A program made the translations under genes and the position numbers. The notes under the pieces are model-generated. The model had not been told where the DNA came from and searched no databases. It was given only the letters and a program-made list of their open reading frames with translations. Source: an uncultured Bacteroidales bacterium (GTDB lineage Bacteria; Bacteroidota; Bacteroidia; Bacteroidales; Bacteroidaceae). Taken from it: DNA of 64,000 bases. The stretch spans positions 1-64,000 of the forward strand of contig CACYMI010000003.1 of NCBI GenBank assembly GCA_902775385.1. Direction: 5' to 3'. Positions 1 to 6,852 of this stretch are shown here, piece after piece (position 1 is the stretch's first letter; each line of letters begins with the position of its first letter).

Positions 1-255
1 TTCTGCGGCAAAGGGCAGAAGGGAGCCTTCGGGTATGAGGTCAACTTCGCGGTTTAGGATGTCCTTCAGGTCCATATACATTCCTCCGAGAGTGAAGAGG
101 CTGAACTTTCGGGACATGTCGGGCACGAAAAGTATGTCCACATCGCTGTCGGGCCGCTCTTCGCCGCGCGAATAGGAGCCGAAGAGCCAGGCCTTCAGGA
201 CGGGCTGCGTCTTGAAGTACTCGGCTATCTTTTGCTTCATTACCTCTGTAGTCAT
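1..255 (-). CDS. MNT-type nucleotidyltransferase domain protein (C-terminus outside window)
   Basis: Partial gene running off the left edge; 85 codons are visible, read from ATG at 255. The protein starts MTTEVMKQKIAEYF and then shows the minimal nucleotidyltransferase signature GSYSRGEERPDSDVDILF (GSxxRGE followed by SDxDIL), the metal-binding and nucleotide-binding core of the MNT/Pol-beta superfamily. In many bacteria such short proteins pair with a HEPN-domain gene downstream as a toxin-antitoxin-like module that adds AMP to its partner. The downstream side lies outside the window, so that pairing cannot be tested here. A -7 box TATCTTTG sits 27 bases upstream of the ATG. Family assignment is firm; the role is not. 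Confidence 0.85.
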   Translation of the reverse strand, partial: MTTEVMKQKIAEYFKTQPVLKAWLFGSYSRGEERPDSDVDILFVPDMSRKFSLFTLGGMYMDLKDILNREVDLIPEGSLLPFAAE

Positions 256-281
256 AGCTGTCGAAACACTAGTTCTGCTTG

Positions 282-289
282 CAAAGATA
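282..289 (-). promoter_or_regulatory. -7 promoter box for the nucleotidyltransferase gene
   Basis: Minus-strand TATCTTTG matches the Bacteroidota -7 word TAnnTTTG, upstream of the ATG at 255. Confidence 0.55.
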
Positions 290-384
290 TGAAAAAAAAG
301 AAGATAAAAGGAATAAGGGAGGAAAAAATCCTTAAAAAAGAGGAAGTAGCAAGGCAAACTGATTGCGGATTGGAACTTTCTCCC

Positions 385-392
385 TATATTTG
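385..392 (+). promoter_or_regulatory. -7 promoter box for the metallo-hydrolase gene
   Basis: TATATTTG matches TAnnTTTG about 43 bases upstream of the ATG at 436. No clear -33 TTTG is seen at the expected distance. Confidence 0.55.
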
Positions 393-435
393 CGGAAAAT
401 AAATACATTGACCAACCATAAAAAACAAATCAATC

Positions 436-1182
436 ATGAAAATCAAAGCTATCCGTATGTTTGACGGCGGTTTCATGAACCAGCCGTTTGCCTTCGGCGG
501 TGAAGAGGGCAAGGAGAAATTCGACGAGCAAATCATTTACCGAAGCAGCCTGCAGAACTTCCTTATAGACACAGGCAGCGAGGTTATCCTTATAGACACG
601 GGATTCAAGGCGGGCTTTCCTGTTCCGCCTAAAAAGCTGGGCGCCCCACTCTACATGGGCGAGAAGGTGGCCGACTACATGGATGCCTTTGCAGCGACAG
701 GTTACAGGCCGGAGCAGGTGACTAAGATTCTCATCACCCACAAGCATCCCGACCACAGCGACTGCATCGGCGAATTCCCGAATGCCAGCATCTACATAGG
801 ACCGGAGGATGCCGATGCCATGAAACTGGAGGGTGAGAACATCATCCGTGCCCAATATGGCCAGGCGTTCAGGAACTTCCCCAATGCCCAGCAGGTGGCT
901 GAAGGTGTCTGGTTCATCCAGGCAAAGGGTCACACCCTGGGCAACAGCATCATCATAGCTGAGAACGAGGGGTTGTTCTACATGTTCCATGGCGACGTAA
1001 CCTATTGCGATGCGGCCCTGAAGGCAAACAAGCTGAGCATCGTATTCGAGGACAAGGATGCAGCCCGGGAGACACTGGACCGTGTGCGTCAGTTCATCCA
1101 GGACAATCCCACCGTATATCTCTCGACCCACTGCCCCGAGGGATATGAGAATCTGGAGATGAAACGGATTATGAAACTGTAA
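436..1182 (+). CDS. MBL-fold metallo-hydrolase, N-acyl homoserine lactonase-like
   Basis: A 248-residue cytoplasmic protein with no signal peptide. The metallo-beta-lactamase metal ligands are in order: THKHPDHSD near residue 101 (HxHxDH), KGHTLGNS near 164 (second-site His), HGDVTYCD near 184 (bridging Asp) and STHCPEG near 231 (last His). Length and arrangement resemble the AiiA/AttM-like branch, but the family also hydrolyses many other esters, lactones and thioesters, so the substrate is unknown. It is probably monocistronic from the -7 box at 385; the reading frame that follows it is a decayed transporter. The fold is certain; quorum quenching is only one possibility. Confidence 0.85.
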   Translation: MKIKAIRMFDGGFMNQPFAFGGEEGKEKFDEQIIYRSSLQNFLIDTGSEVILIDTGFKAGFPVPPKKLGAPLYMGEKVADYMDAFAATGYRPEQVTKILITHKHPDHSDCIGEFPNASIYIGPEDADAMKLEGENIIRAQYGQAFRNFPNAQQVAEGVWFIQAKGHTLGNSIIIAENEGLFYMFHGDVTYCDAALKANKLSIVFEDKDAARETLDRVRQFIQDNPTVYLSTHCPEGYENLEMKRIMKL

Positions 1183-1183
1183 G

Positions 1184-1378
1184 ATGGACAGAAGTCAGGA
1201 AATTATCCGAACCAGTTGGATAGGCATAGCCGCCAATGTGCTGTTGGCAGGATTCAAATCAGGATCGGCTCTGTCCATATCAACGTATATGATACGATGC
1301 CGGCACATGACATTCACGGTCTGACACGCAAGATTACCATGTGGATCATAATTACTGTGAATAAAGCAACACTTATAC
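1184..1378 (+). pseudogene. Remnant of a cation diffusion facilitator (CDF) transporter
   Basis: Starting one base after the previous stop, ATG at 1184 encodes MDRSQEIIRTSWIGIAANVL followed by LAGFK, which reads like the N-terminus and first membrane helix of a CDF metal transporter. About 24 codons in, the similarity stops. It resumes in another frame from about 1267 with IGSVHINVYDTMPAHDIHGL and TRKITMW, which resembles the C-terminal cytoplasmic domain of the same family. Most of a roughly 300-codon gene is therefore missing and the two ends are fused out of frame. A further disruption follows TRKITMW, because the expected last strand is not recognisable. Similarity was judged by eye; a protein search would settle it. 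Confidence 0.65.
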
Positions 1379-1441
1379 GGCACTTTCGGAGATTCCTCTT
1401 ACGTAAGTTAGCTTCAAAAACATAAATAAAAGAAATACAGA

Positions 1442-2170
1442 ATGGAAAAGAGATTCTTATCATTGATGATTATCGGCCTTCTGCTGACCGCATGCGGCAA
1501 ACAGGAGAAAAGTGAGACTGGGACACAATCCGATGACAAAGTTCAGGAGGCACTTGCCGCCAACGGCCAGGTTGATATCAGCAGTCTGCAATGGACACGC
1601 GAGCCAAAGGGCTACGAGGTGAAGGGTGACACCATACTGGTAACCACTGCCCCGAAGACTGACCTGTGGCAGCGGACATACTATCATTTCAGGAACGACA
1701 ATGCTCCGGTGCTTCAGATGAAGACTCGCGAGAAGTTCTTCAGCTTCGTGGTGAAGACTGACTTTACGGGGAGCCACCATCGCTTTGACCAGTGCGGTAT
1801 CGTGATGTACCTGGACAGCGAGAACTGGTTGAAAGGCTCGGTGGAATATGAGAACGAGGAGTTCCAGCACCTGGGCAGCGTGGTGACGAACAACGGCTAT
1901 TCCGATTGGGCCACAACAGCTATCCCTGCCGATGTGAAGACAATGTGGTACCGATTCTCACGACGCGAGGATGACTACTGCATCGAGTGTTCTGTTGACG
2001 GACAGGCGTTCAGTCAGATGCGTGTCTGCCACATGCCGGCTGCCGCAGGGGAAATCAGCTTCGGCATTTATGCATGCTCACCTGAGGAGTCATCCTTTAC
2101 AGCCGCCTTCACGGATATGAGGATAACCGAATGCGCATGGAAGGCCCATGACGGTCAGCAGCCTGACTGA
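1442..2170 (+). CDS. DUF1349 domain lipoprotein
   Basis: 242 residues. The N-terminus MEKRFLSLMIIGLLLTACGK is a type II signal peptide with lipobox LTAC, so the mature protein should be lipid-anchored at Cys18. After a polar linker the rest matches the DUF1349 concanavalin-like fold: GDTILVTTAPKTDLWQRTYY near residue 61, then KTREKFFSFVVKTDFTG, FDQCGIVMYLDSENWLKGSV near 115 and WYRFSRREDDYCIECSVDG near 170. Members of this family are often called regulators of beta-xylosidase type by homology, but no enzymatic activity is evident. No neighbour indicates a pathway. It probably binds carbohydrate or another surface ligand, by inference from the fold only. Confidence 0.8.
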   Translation: MEKRFLSLMIIGLLLTACGKQEKSETGTQSDDKVQEALAANGQVDISSLQWTREPKGYEVKGDTILVTTAPKTDLWQRTYYHFRNDNAPVLQMKTREKFFSFVVKTDFTGSHHRFDQCGIVMYLDSENWLKGSVEYENEEFQHLGSVVTNNGYSDWATTAIPADVKTMWYRFSRREDDYCIECSVDGQAFSQMRVCHMPAAAGEISFGIYACSPEESSFTAAFTDMRITECAWKAHDGQQPD

Positions 2171-2180
2171 TTGTATATCG

Positions 2181-2207
2181 GGTTAGTGGTTAGTGGTTAG
2201 TGGTTAG
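2181..2207. repeat. Tandem 7-nt repeat (GGTTAGT)
   Basis: Four consecutive copies of the word GGTTAGT (last copy GGTTAGA) directly after the DUF1349 gene and before the terminator. The same word builds the longer tract at 15036-15170 and recurs as GGTTAGA at 21375. Confidence 0.85.
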
Positions 2208-2251
2208 AATAAAGGAACTGGCAGGAAAAATCTCCTGCCAGTTCCTTTATT
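2208..2251. terminator. Bidirectional intrinsic terminator
   Basis: A perfect 19-bp stem (2208-2226 pairing with 2233-2251) with a 6-nt loop, flanked by A/T runs, lies between the convergent DUF1349 and DUF3127 genes. It can serve both. Confidence 0.85.
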
Positions 2252-2275
2252 GTTACTATTAACGTTATCTTAACG

Positions 2276-2698
2276 TCAGAAGGGAAGATCCTCACCCTCA
2301 GCCTGAGGGGCGAAGGGTGCTGCGGTAGCCGCTGGAGCGGCGGCAGGAGCCTGTGTGGGAACGGGAGCTCCGCCGAAGGGTGCTGTGTCAGGAGCAACGG
2401 GAGCGGCTGCAACGGGAGCGGCCTGTACGTTGCGGTCAACACGGAAGGCGCGTACTGTGTTAAACCAACGGCCCTGATACTCGCGGGCATCAATATCAAA
2501 CGATACTGTCATAATCTCACCCATCTGGATATTGAACTGCTGCATACGGTCTGAGCCGAAGACTTCGAAGAAAAGCTTACGGGGATACTGATCCATCGTC
2601 TCCAGTACATACTGGCCGCATATCCATTCATTACCTGTTCTGTTGGAAGTACCCTTGCGTGGCTCGAGTACAGCAATAATTTTACCTGTTATTTCCAT
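2276..2698 (-). CDS. DUF3127 domain protein with SSB-like acidic tail
   Basis: 140 residues. Residues 1-90 form the conserved DUF3127 domain (starts MEITGKIIAVLEPRKGTSNR; later YPRKLFFEVFGSDRMQQF), a small beta-rich module whose pattern resembles an OB-fold. The remainder is a Pro/Ala-rich linker of low complexity ending in EGEDLPF. That layout (OB-like core, flexible linker, acidic residues then P-F at the very end) is the layout of bacterial single-stranded DNA-binding proteins, whose tip recruits repair and replication partners. The gene is divergent from dnaN with the two promoters back to back. A role in DNA metabolism is inferred from tail and position; no function is established for the family that I can cite. 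Confidence 0.8.
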   Translation of the reverse strand: MEITGKIIAVLEPRKGTSNRTGNEWICGQYVLETMDQYPRKLFFEVFGSDRMQQFNIQMGEIMTVSFDIDAREYQGRWFNTVRAFRVDRNVQAAPVAAAPVAPDTAPFGGAPVPTQAPAAAPAATAAPFAPQAEGEDLPF

Positions 2699-2729
2699 TA
2701 TTTATATTGTATTATTTGAAATCGTGGCA

Positions 2730-2737
2730 CAAAGGTA
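2730..2737 (-). promoter_or_regulatory. -7 promoter box for DUF3127 gene
   Basis: Minus-strand TACCTTTG, 32 bases upstream of the ATG at 2698. No convincing -33 element. Confidence 0.5.
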
Positions 2738-2778
2738 TAAAAAAATAACTTACTGCCGTTTTTTTTCGGCACGTTTTT

Positions 2779-2809
2779 TTTGACGAACGAAAAAAAAAGA
2801 ATAACTTTG
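2779..2809 (+). promoter_or_regulatory. Complete Bacteroidota-type promoter for dnaN
   Basis: TTTG at 2779-2782 is separated by 19 bases from TAACTTTG at 2802-2809, the full -33/-7 arrangement used by the Bacteroidota primary sigma factor. It lies 27 bases upstream of the dnaN ATG. Confidence 0.7.
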
Positions 2810-2836
2810 TACCATAATAAATAACACTTTAACAAT

Positions 2837-3961
2837 ATGGAATTCAAAGTATCAAGTTCAGCACTTTACAGCCGCCTTACTGCGGCCAGCAAAGTTATGG
2901 GGTCAAAGAACTCCATGCCAATCCTTGACTGCATCCTGTTCGATGTAAAGGACGGCAATATCACAATCACCGCTTCAGACAGCGAGAAGTATTACATCAC
3001 CACCGTTCCCGCCATTGAGCAGAACGGTGAGGCCCGTTTCTGTATTCCGGCCAAGACGATGATAGACTCTATCAAGGAACTGGCTGAGCAGCCCTTGAAC
3101 ATCAGTTTCAATGCCGATACGATGGAGATTAAGGGCATACACAGCAGCGGCTCATTCAGTGTAATAGCCCAGGATGCGGCACCCTACCCCATGGCCAAGA
3201 TGGTAAGTGACAATGCCACACGCCTGGCAATGCCTGCCGAGGTATTGCTGAACGGTATAAACCGTTGCCTCTTCGCCACTGCCAATGACGAGATCCGACT
3301 GGTAATGAACGGTATATACGTAGATATCAATCCCGACTATATCATCTTTGCCGGTACGGATGGCCGCAAACTGGTACGTAACACTAATCATACGATCAAG
3401 AGCGGCATCACCGCAGGCTTTATCCTGCCCAAGAAGGTTTGCGCCATTCTGAAGACTGTCCTGAACAAGGACGAGGAACAGATAGAGGTACTCTTTGATG
3501 CGGACAAGGCAACCATCAAGTCAGAAGACATGACCATGCACTTCCGACTGATAGAGGGCCGTTACCCCAACTACAATGCCGTTATCCCCCAGAGCAATCC
3601 CTTTAAGGCAACAGTTGACCGTATGGCACTGGCCAGCGCCCTGAAGCGTGTATCCGTATTCTGCAACCAGAGCAGCGGCCTGGTAAAGGTGGAACTGAGC
3701 AACAACAGCATGAAGCTGACCGGTCAGGACAACGAGTATGCCACCAGCGCCGAGGAGTTCCTGGTATGCGACTACACAGCCAGCTCTATCAGCATAGGAT
3801 TCAGCTGCCAGTTCCTGCTGGAGATTGCCAACATTATGGAGAGCGACACCATTACACTGGAGGTAGCCGATCCCAGCCGTCCCGGTATCATCCGTCCCGC
3901 AGAGGAGGACACCGAGGACGAGGTACTGATGCTGCTGATGCCCATGCGTGTAGAGGATTAA
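2837..3961 (+). CDS. dnaN: DNA polymerase III beta subunit (sliding clamp)
   Basis: 374 residues, normal for the family. The protein starts MEFKVSSSALYSRLTAASKV and keeps the three clamp domains: SKNSMPILDCILFDV near residue 24, ADGRK-like GTDGRKLVRN near 178, and the C-terminal end LLMPMRVED, equivalent to the conserved MPMR loop that lines the partner-binding pocket. Two copies form a ring on DNA that tethers the replicative polymerase and other clamp-binding proteins. First gene of a co-oriented run that continues with an exonuclease 25 bases later. dnaN sits apart from dnaA here, and I see no DnaA boxes nearby, so this is not evidence for the replication origin. Confidence 0.97.
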   Translation: MEFKVSSSALYSRLTAASKVMGSKNSMPILDCILFDVKDGNITITASDSEKYYITTVPAIEQNGEARFCIPAKTMIDSIKELAEQPLNISFNADTMEIKGIHSSGSFSVIAQDAAPYPMAKMVSDNATRLAMPAEVLLNGINRCLFATANDEIRLVMNGIYVDINPDYIIFAGTDGRKLVRNTNHTIKSGITAGFILPKKVCAILKTVLNKDEEQIEVLFDADKATIKSEDMTMHFRLIEGRYPNYNAVIPQSNPFKATVDRMALASALKRVSVFCNQSSGLVKVELSNNSMKLTGQDNEYATSAEEFLVCDYTASSISIGFSCQFLLEIANIMESDTITLEVADPSRPGIIRPAEEDTEDEVLMLLMPMRVED

Positions 3962-3986
3962 GTAAAACAGGAAAGCATGTAACCGC

Positions 3987-4757
3987 ATGAAACTGAACCT
4001 AAAGAATCCCATCATATTCTTCGACCTGGAGACAACGGGCCTGGATATCTCAAAGGACCGGATCGTGGAGCTATGTTACATACGCATTGAGCCCAACGGC
4101 AACGAGGAGGCCAAGAGTATGCGCATCAACCCCGGGATACATATCCCAGAGGCGGCAAGCAAGGTACACGGCATCTATGACGGGGACGTAAAGGACTGCC
4201 CCACCTTCAAGCAGATAGCCCGGACACTGTGGCAAACCTTCGAAGGATGTGACCTGGCGGGTTTCAACAGCAACAAGTTCGACATACCCATGCTGGTAGA
4301 GGAATTCATGCGTGCAGGAGTGGATGTGGACCTGAGCAAGCGCAAAATGGTGGATGTTCAGAACATTTATCACAAGCTGGAGCGCCGCACCCTGATTGCA
4401 GCCTACAAATACTACTGCGGAAAGGACCTGGAGAATGCCCACAGCGCACTGGCTGATACTCAGGCTACCTACGAGGTGCTGCAGGCGCAGCTGGACAGGT
4501 ATCCCGATGATCTGAAAAACGACATCCAGTTCCTGGCCGACTACTCCAGGATGAGCAACAACATAGACTTTGCCGGAAGGTTTGTCTATGACGACAATGG
4601 TGTAGAGGTGGTGAACTTCGGCAAATACAAGGGTAAACCGGTGAAGGAGGTGCTGCAGAAAGACCCCGGCTATTACGGCTGGATCATGCAGAGCGACTTT
4701 ACCATGAACACTAAACAGGTACTGACAAAACTCAGATTCAAATATGCTGCAGGGTAA
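3987..4757 (+). CDS. dnaQ: 3'-5' exonuclease, DNA polymerase III epsilon-like (DnaQ family)
   Basis: 256 residues. The DEDDh exonuclease motifs are visible: FFDLETTGLD near residue 11 (Exo I), GFNSNKFDIPML near 91 (Exo II) and HSALADTQAT near 152 (Exo III with the catalytic His). The C-terminal portion holds VVNFGKYKGKPVKEVL followed by YYGWIMQSDF, a small domain often attached to this exonuclease type in Bacteroidota. Likely the proofreading or a repair exonuclease, cytoplasmic. It follows dnaN in the same operon and overlaps the next gene by 14 bases, so the pair is probably translationally coupled. The epsilon role is inferred from position; other DnaQ-like nucleases have the same motifs. 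Confidence 0.85.
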   Translation: MKLNLKNPIIFFDLETTGLDISKDRIVELCYIRIEPNGNEEAKSMRINPGIHIPEAASKVHGIYDGDVKDCPTFKQIARTLWQTFEGCDLAGFNSNKFDIPMLVEEFMRAGVDVDLSKRKMVDVQNIYHKLERRTLIAAYKYYCGKDLENAHSALADTQATYEVLQAQLDRYPDDLKNDIQFLADYSRMSNNIDFAGRFVYDDNGVEVVNFGKYKGKPVKEVLQKDPGYYGWIMQSDFTMNTKQVLTKLRFKYAAG

Positions 4758-5940
4758 GAAAATCGTACTTGGCATAACCGGAAGCATAGCAGCCTACAAG
4801 GCCTGCTACCTGATCAGGGGACTGATAAAGCAAGGTGCCGAGGTGCAAGTTGTCATTACCCCTGCCGGAAAGGAGTTCATTACACCGCTGACCCTGAGTA
4901 CGCTGACGGGGAAGCCCGTGGTAAGCGAGTTCTTCGACCGTCGCGACGGATCATGGCACTCTCACGTTCAGTTAGGACTGTGGGCGGATGCCATGATTAT
5001 TGCTCCCGCAACAGCCAGTACCATCGGGAAAATGGCTAACGGCATAGCCGACAACATGCTGATAACAACCTATCTGAGCATGAAGGCTCCCGTATTCGTG
5101 GCACCCGCCATGGATCTGGATATGTATGCCCACCCCAGCACGCAGAAAAACCTGGACACCCTGCGTTCCTACGGCAACCACATTATAGAGCCGGCTACCG
5201 GATTCCTGGCCAGCAAACTGGAAGGCAAGGGCCGGATGGAGGAACCGGAGAACATCATAAAAGTGCTGGACCGCTTCTTTGAGGAGACGACCGACCTTAA
5301 AGGCCGGAAAATCCTGATTACCGCAGGACCTACTTACGAGAAACTGGACCCTGTACGCTTCATCGGTAACTACAGCAGCGGAAAAATGGGCATCGCCCTG
5401 GCCGAGGAATGCGCTCTCAGAGGCGCTCAGGTGGAGCTGGTATGCGGACCGGTAAGCATCCCTACTACACATCCCGGTATTCACCGGACGGATGTGGAGA
5501 GTGCAGCCCAGATGTATCAGGCTACCACTACCCTGTTCCCGGAGGCCGATGCTGCCATACTGTGTGCGGCCGTAGCAGACTTTACACCGGCAGCCGTAGC
5601 CGACAACAAGATTAAACGTGAGGGAAACCGTCTGACGCTGGAGCTGGAACCTACCCGCGACATAGCCAGGGAACTGGGACAGATGAAGAAGCCCGGACAG
5701 GTAATGGTAGGATTCGCACTGGAGACAAATGACGAGAAGAGCCACGCCAAGGAAAAACTGCAGAAGAAGAACCTGGACTTCATTGTCCTGAACAGCCTGC
5801 AGGACGAGGGCGCGGGGTTCCGGCACAATACCAACAAGGTAACCTTCATTGACAAGGAAGGCGAGACTCCGTTCCCGCTGAAATCCAAGAAGGAAGTAGC
5901 CCGGGATATTGTAAACAAACTGGTAACAATCATAAGATGA
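4744..5940 (+). CDS. coaBC: Bifunctional phosphopantothenoylcysteine decarboxylase / phosphopantothenate-cysteine ligase
   Basis: 398 residues, full length. The N-terminal flavoprotein half (CoaC) starts with LQGKKIVLGITGSIAAYKAC and holds the FMN-binding ATASTIGKMANGIADN and the substrate segment MDLDMYAHPSTQKNL. The C-terminal ligase half (CoaB) begins near residue 180 with GRKILITAGPTYEKLDPVRF and continues with GNYSSGKMG. It carries two successive steps of coenzyme A synthesis: CTP-dependent addition of cysteine to 4'-phosphopantothenate, then decarboxylation to 4'-phosphopantetheine. The start overlaps the upstream exonuclease gene, and its stop overlaps the next start (ATGA), so the operon is tightly coupled. 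Confidence 0.96.
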   Translation: MLQGKKIVLGITGSIAAYKACYLIRGLIKQGAEVQVVITPAGKEFITPLTLSTLTGKPVVSEFFDRRDGSWHSHVQLGLWADAMIIAPATASTIGKMANGIADNMLITTYLSMKAPVFVAPAMDLDMYAHPSTQKNLDTLRSYGNHIIEPATGFLASKLEGKGRMEEPENIIKVLDRFFEETTDLKGRKILITAGPTYEKLDPVRFIGNYSSGKMGIALAEECALRGAQVELVCGPVSIPTTHPGIHRTDVESAAQMYQATTTLFPEADAAILCAAVADFTPAAVADNKIKREGNRLTLELEPTRDIARELGQMKKPGQVMVGFALETNDEKSHAKEKLQKKNLDFIVLNSLQDEGAGFRHNTNKVTFIDKEGETPFPLKSKKEVARDIVNKLVTIIR

Positions 5941-6845
5941 AAATACTCACCCTCCTGTTCGTTATATTAGCCACAGCTCTTGCCGGCGCACCGTTGAACG
6001 CCCAGGAGCTGAATGCCAAGGTGAACATCAACTACTCTCAGCTGGAGAACACCAAGACGGACATCTTCCCCAAGCTGCAGAAGACCATCGAGGATTTTCT
6101 GAACAACCACAAATGGACCGAGATTGCCTTCCGCGAGAATGAGAAGATACTATGCACCTTCAACCTTACCGTCAATGAATACAATATAGGCGAGAATACC
6201 TTCAAGTGCACGCTGCTCATGTCCAGTAACCGCCCTGTATTCAACAGCAACTACAACACCGTCTGCTATAGCGTGAACGACAGGGAATTCGTATTCAAAT
6301 TCTCAGAGTTTGACCAGCTGGAATACCAGGAGAATCAGATTGACAACAATCTAGTGGCACTGCTGGCCTACTATGCCTATATGATAATAGGAATGGATTT
6401 GGACACGATGACCCCAAAGGGAGGAACCGTCTGCTTCCAGACAGCCGAGAACATCGTATCGGCCGGTCAGAACATGGACTTTCCCGGATGGAAGGCCTTC
6501 AGCGACAATGGCAACCGGTTCGGTCTGCTGAACGACTACATGGACGGATCAATGGAAAGCCTGCGCGACTTCCAGTACATCTACCACCGGAAAGGACTGG
6601 ACCAGATGGCTGAGAACCCCGACACCGCCCGGGCTGTCATAACCGAAGGGCTGGATCTGCTGCTGCAGGCACACAAGGCCAGGAATATGAACAAGATAGC
6701 ACAGCTCTTCACCGAATACAAGCGGAACGAGCTGGTAAACATCTATGCCGGCAAGGGAACCACCGAAGAAAAGAACAAGGCCTACGAGATACTTTTCGCC
6801 ATTGATGCCTCACAGGATCAGGAATGGCAGAAAATAAAGAAGTAA
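5937..6845 (+). CDS. DUF4835 family exported protein
   Basis: 302 residues with an N-terminal signal peptide (MKILTLLFVILATALAGAPL, cleavage probably after NAQ). The body matches DUF4835: LNAKVNINYSQLENTKTDIF near residue 24, then SNRPVFNSNYNTVC and YYAYMIIGMDLDTM. The family is almost confined to Bacteroidota and is characteristically found between coaBC and recN, as here. Its function is unknown; it should be periplasmic or outer-membrane associated. It overlaps coaBC by 4 bases and recN starts 7 bases after its stop, so an envelope protein of unknown role is embedded in a coenzyme/DNA-repair operon. Confidence 0.9.
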   Translation: MKILTLLFVILATALAGAPLNAQELNAKVNINYSQLENTKTDIFPKLQKTIEDFLNNHKWTEIAFRENEKILCTFNLTVNEYNIGENTFKCTLLMSSNRPVFNSNYNTVCYSVNDREFVFKFSEFDQLEYQENQIDNNLVALLAYYAYMIIGMDLDTMTPKGGTVCFQTAENIVSAGQNMDFPGWKAFSDNGNRFGLLNDYMDGSMESLRDFQYIYHRKGLDQMAENPDTARAVITEGLDLLLQAHKARNMNKIAQLFTEYKRNELVNIYAGKGTTEEKNKAYEILFAIDASQDQEWQKIKK

Positions 6846-6852
6846 GACTTAC

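Noticed and set aside
2797..2840. Replication origin next to dnaN
   Set aside because: No cluster of DnaA boxes and no dnaA gene; dnaN is often separate from oriC in this phylum.
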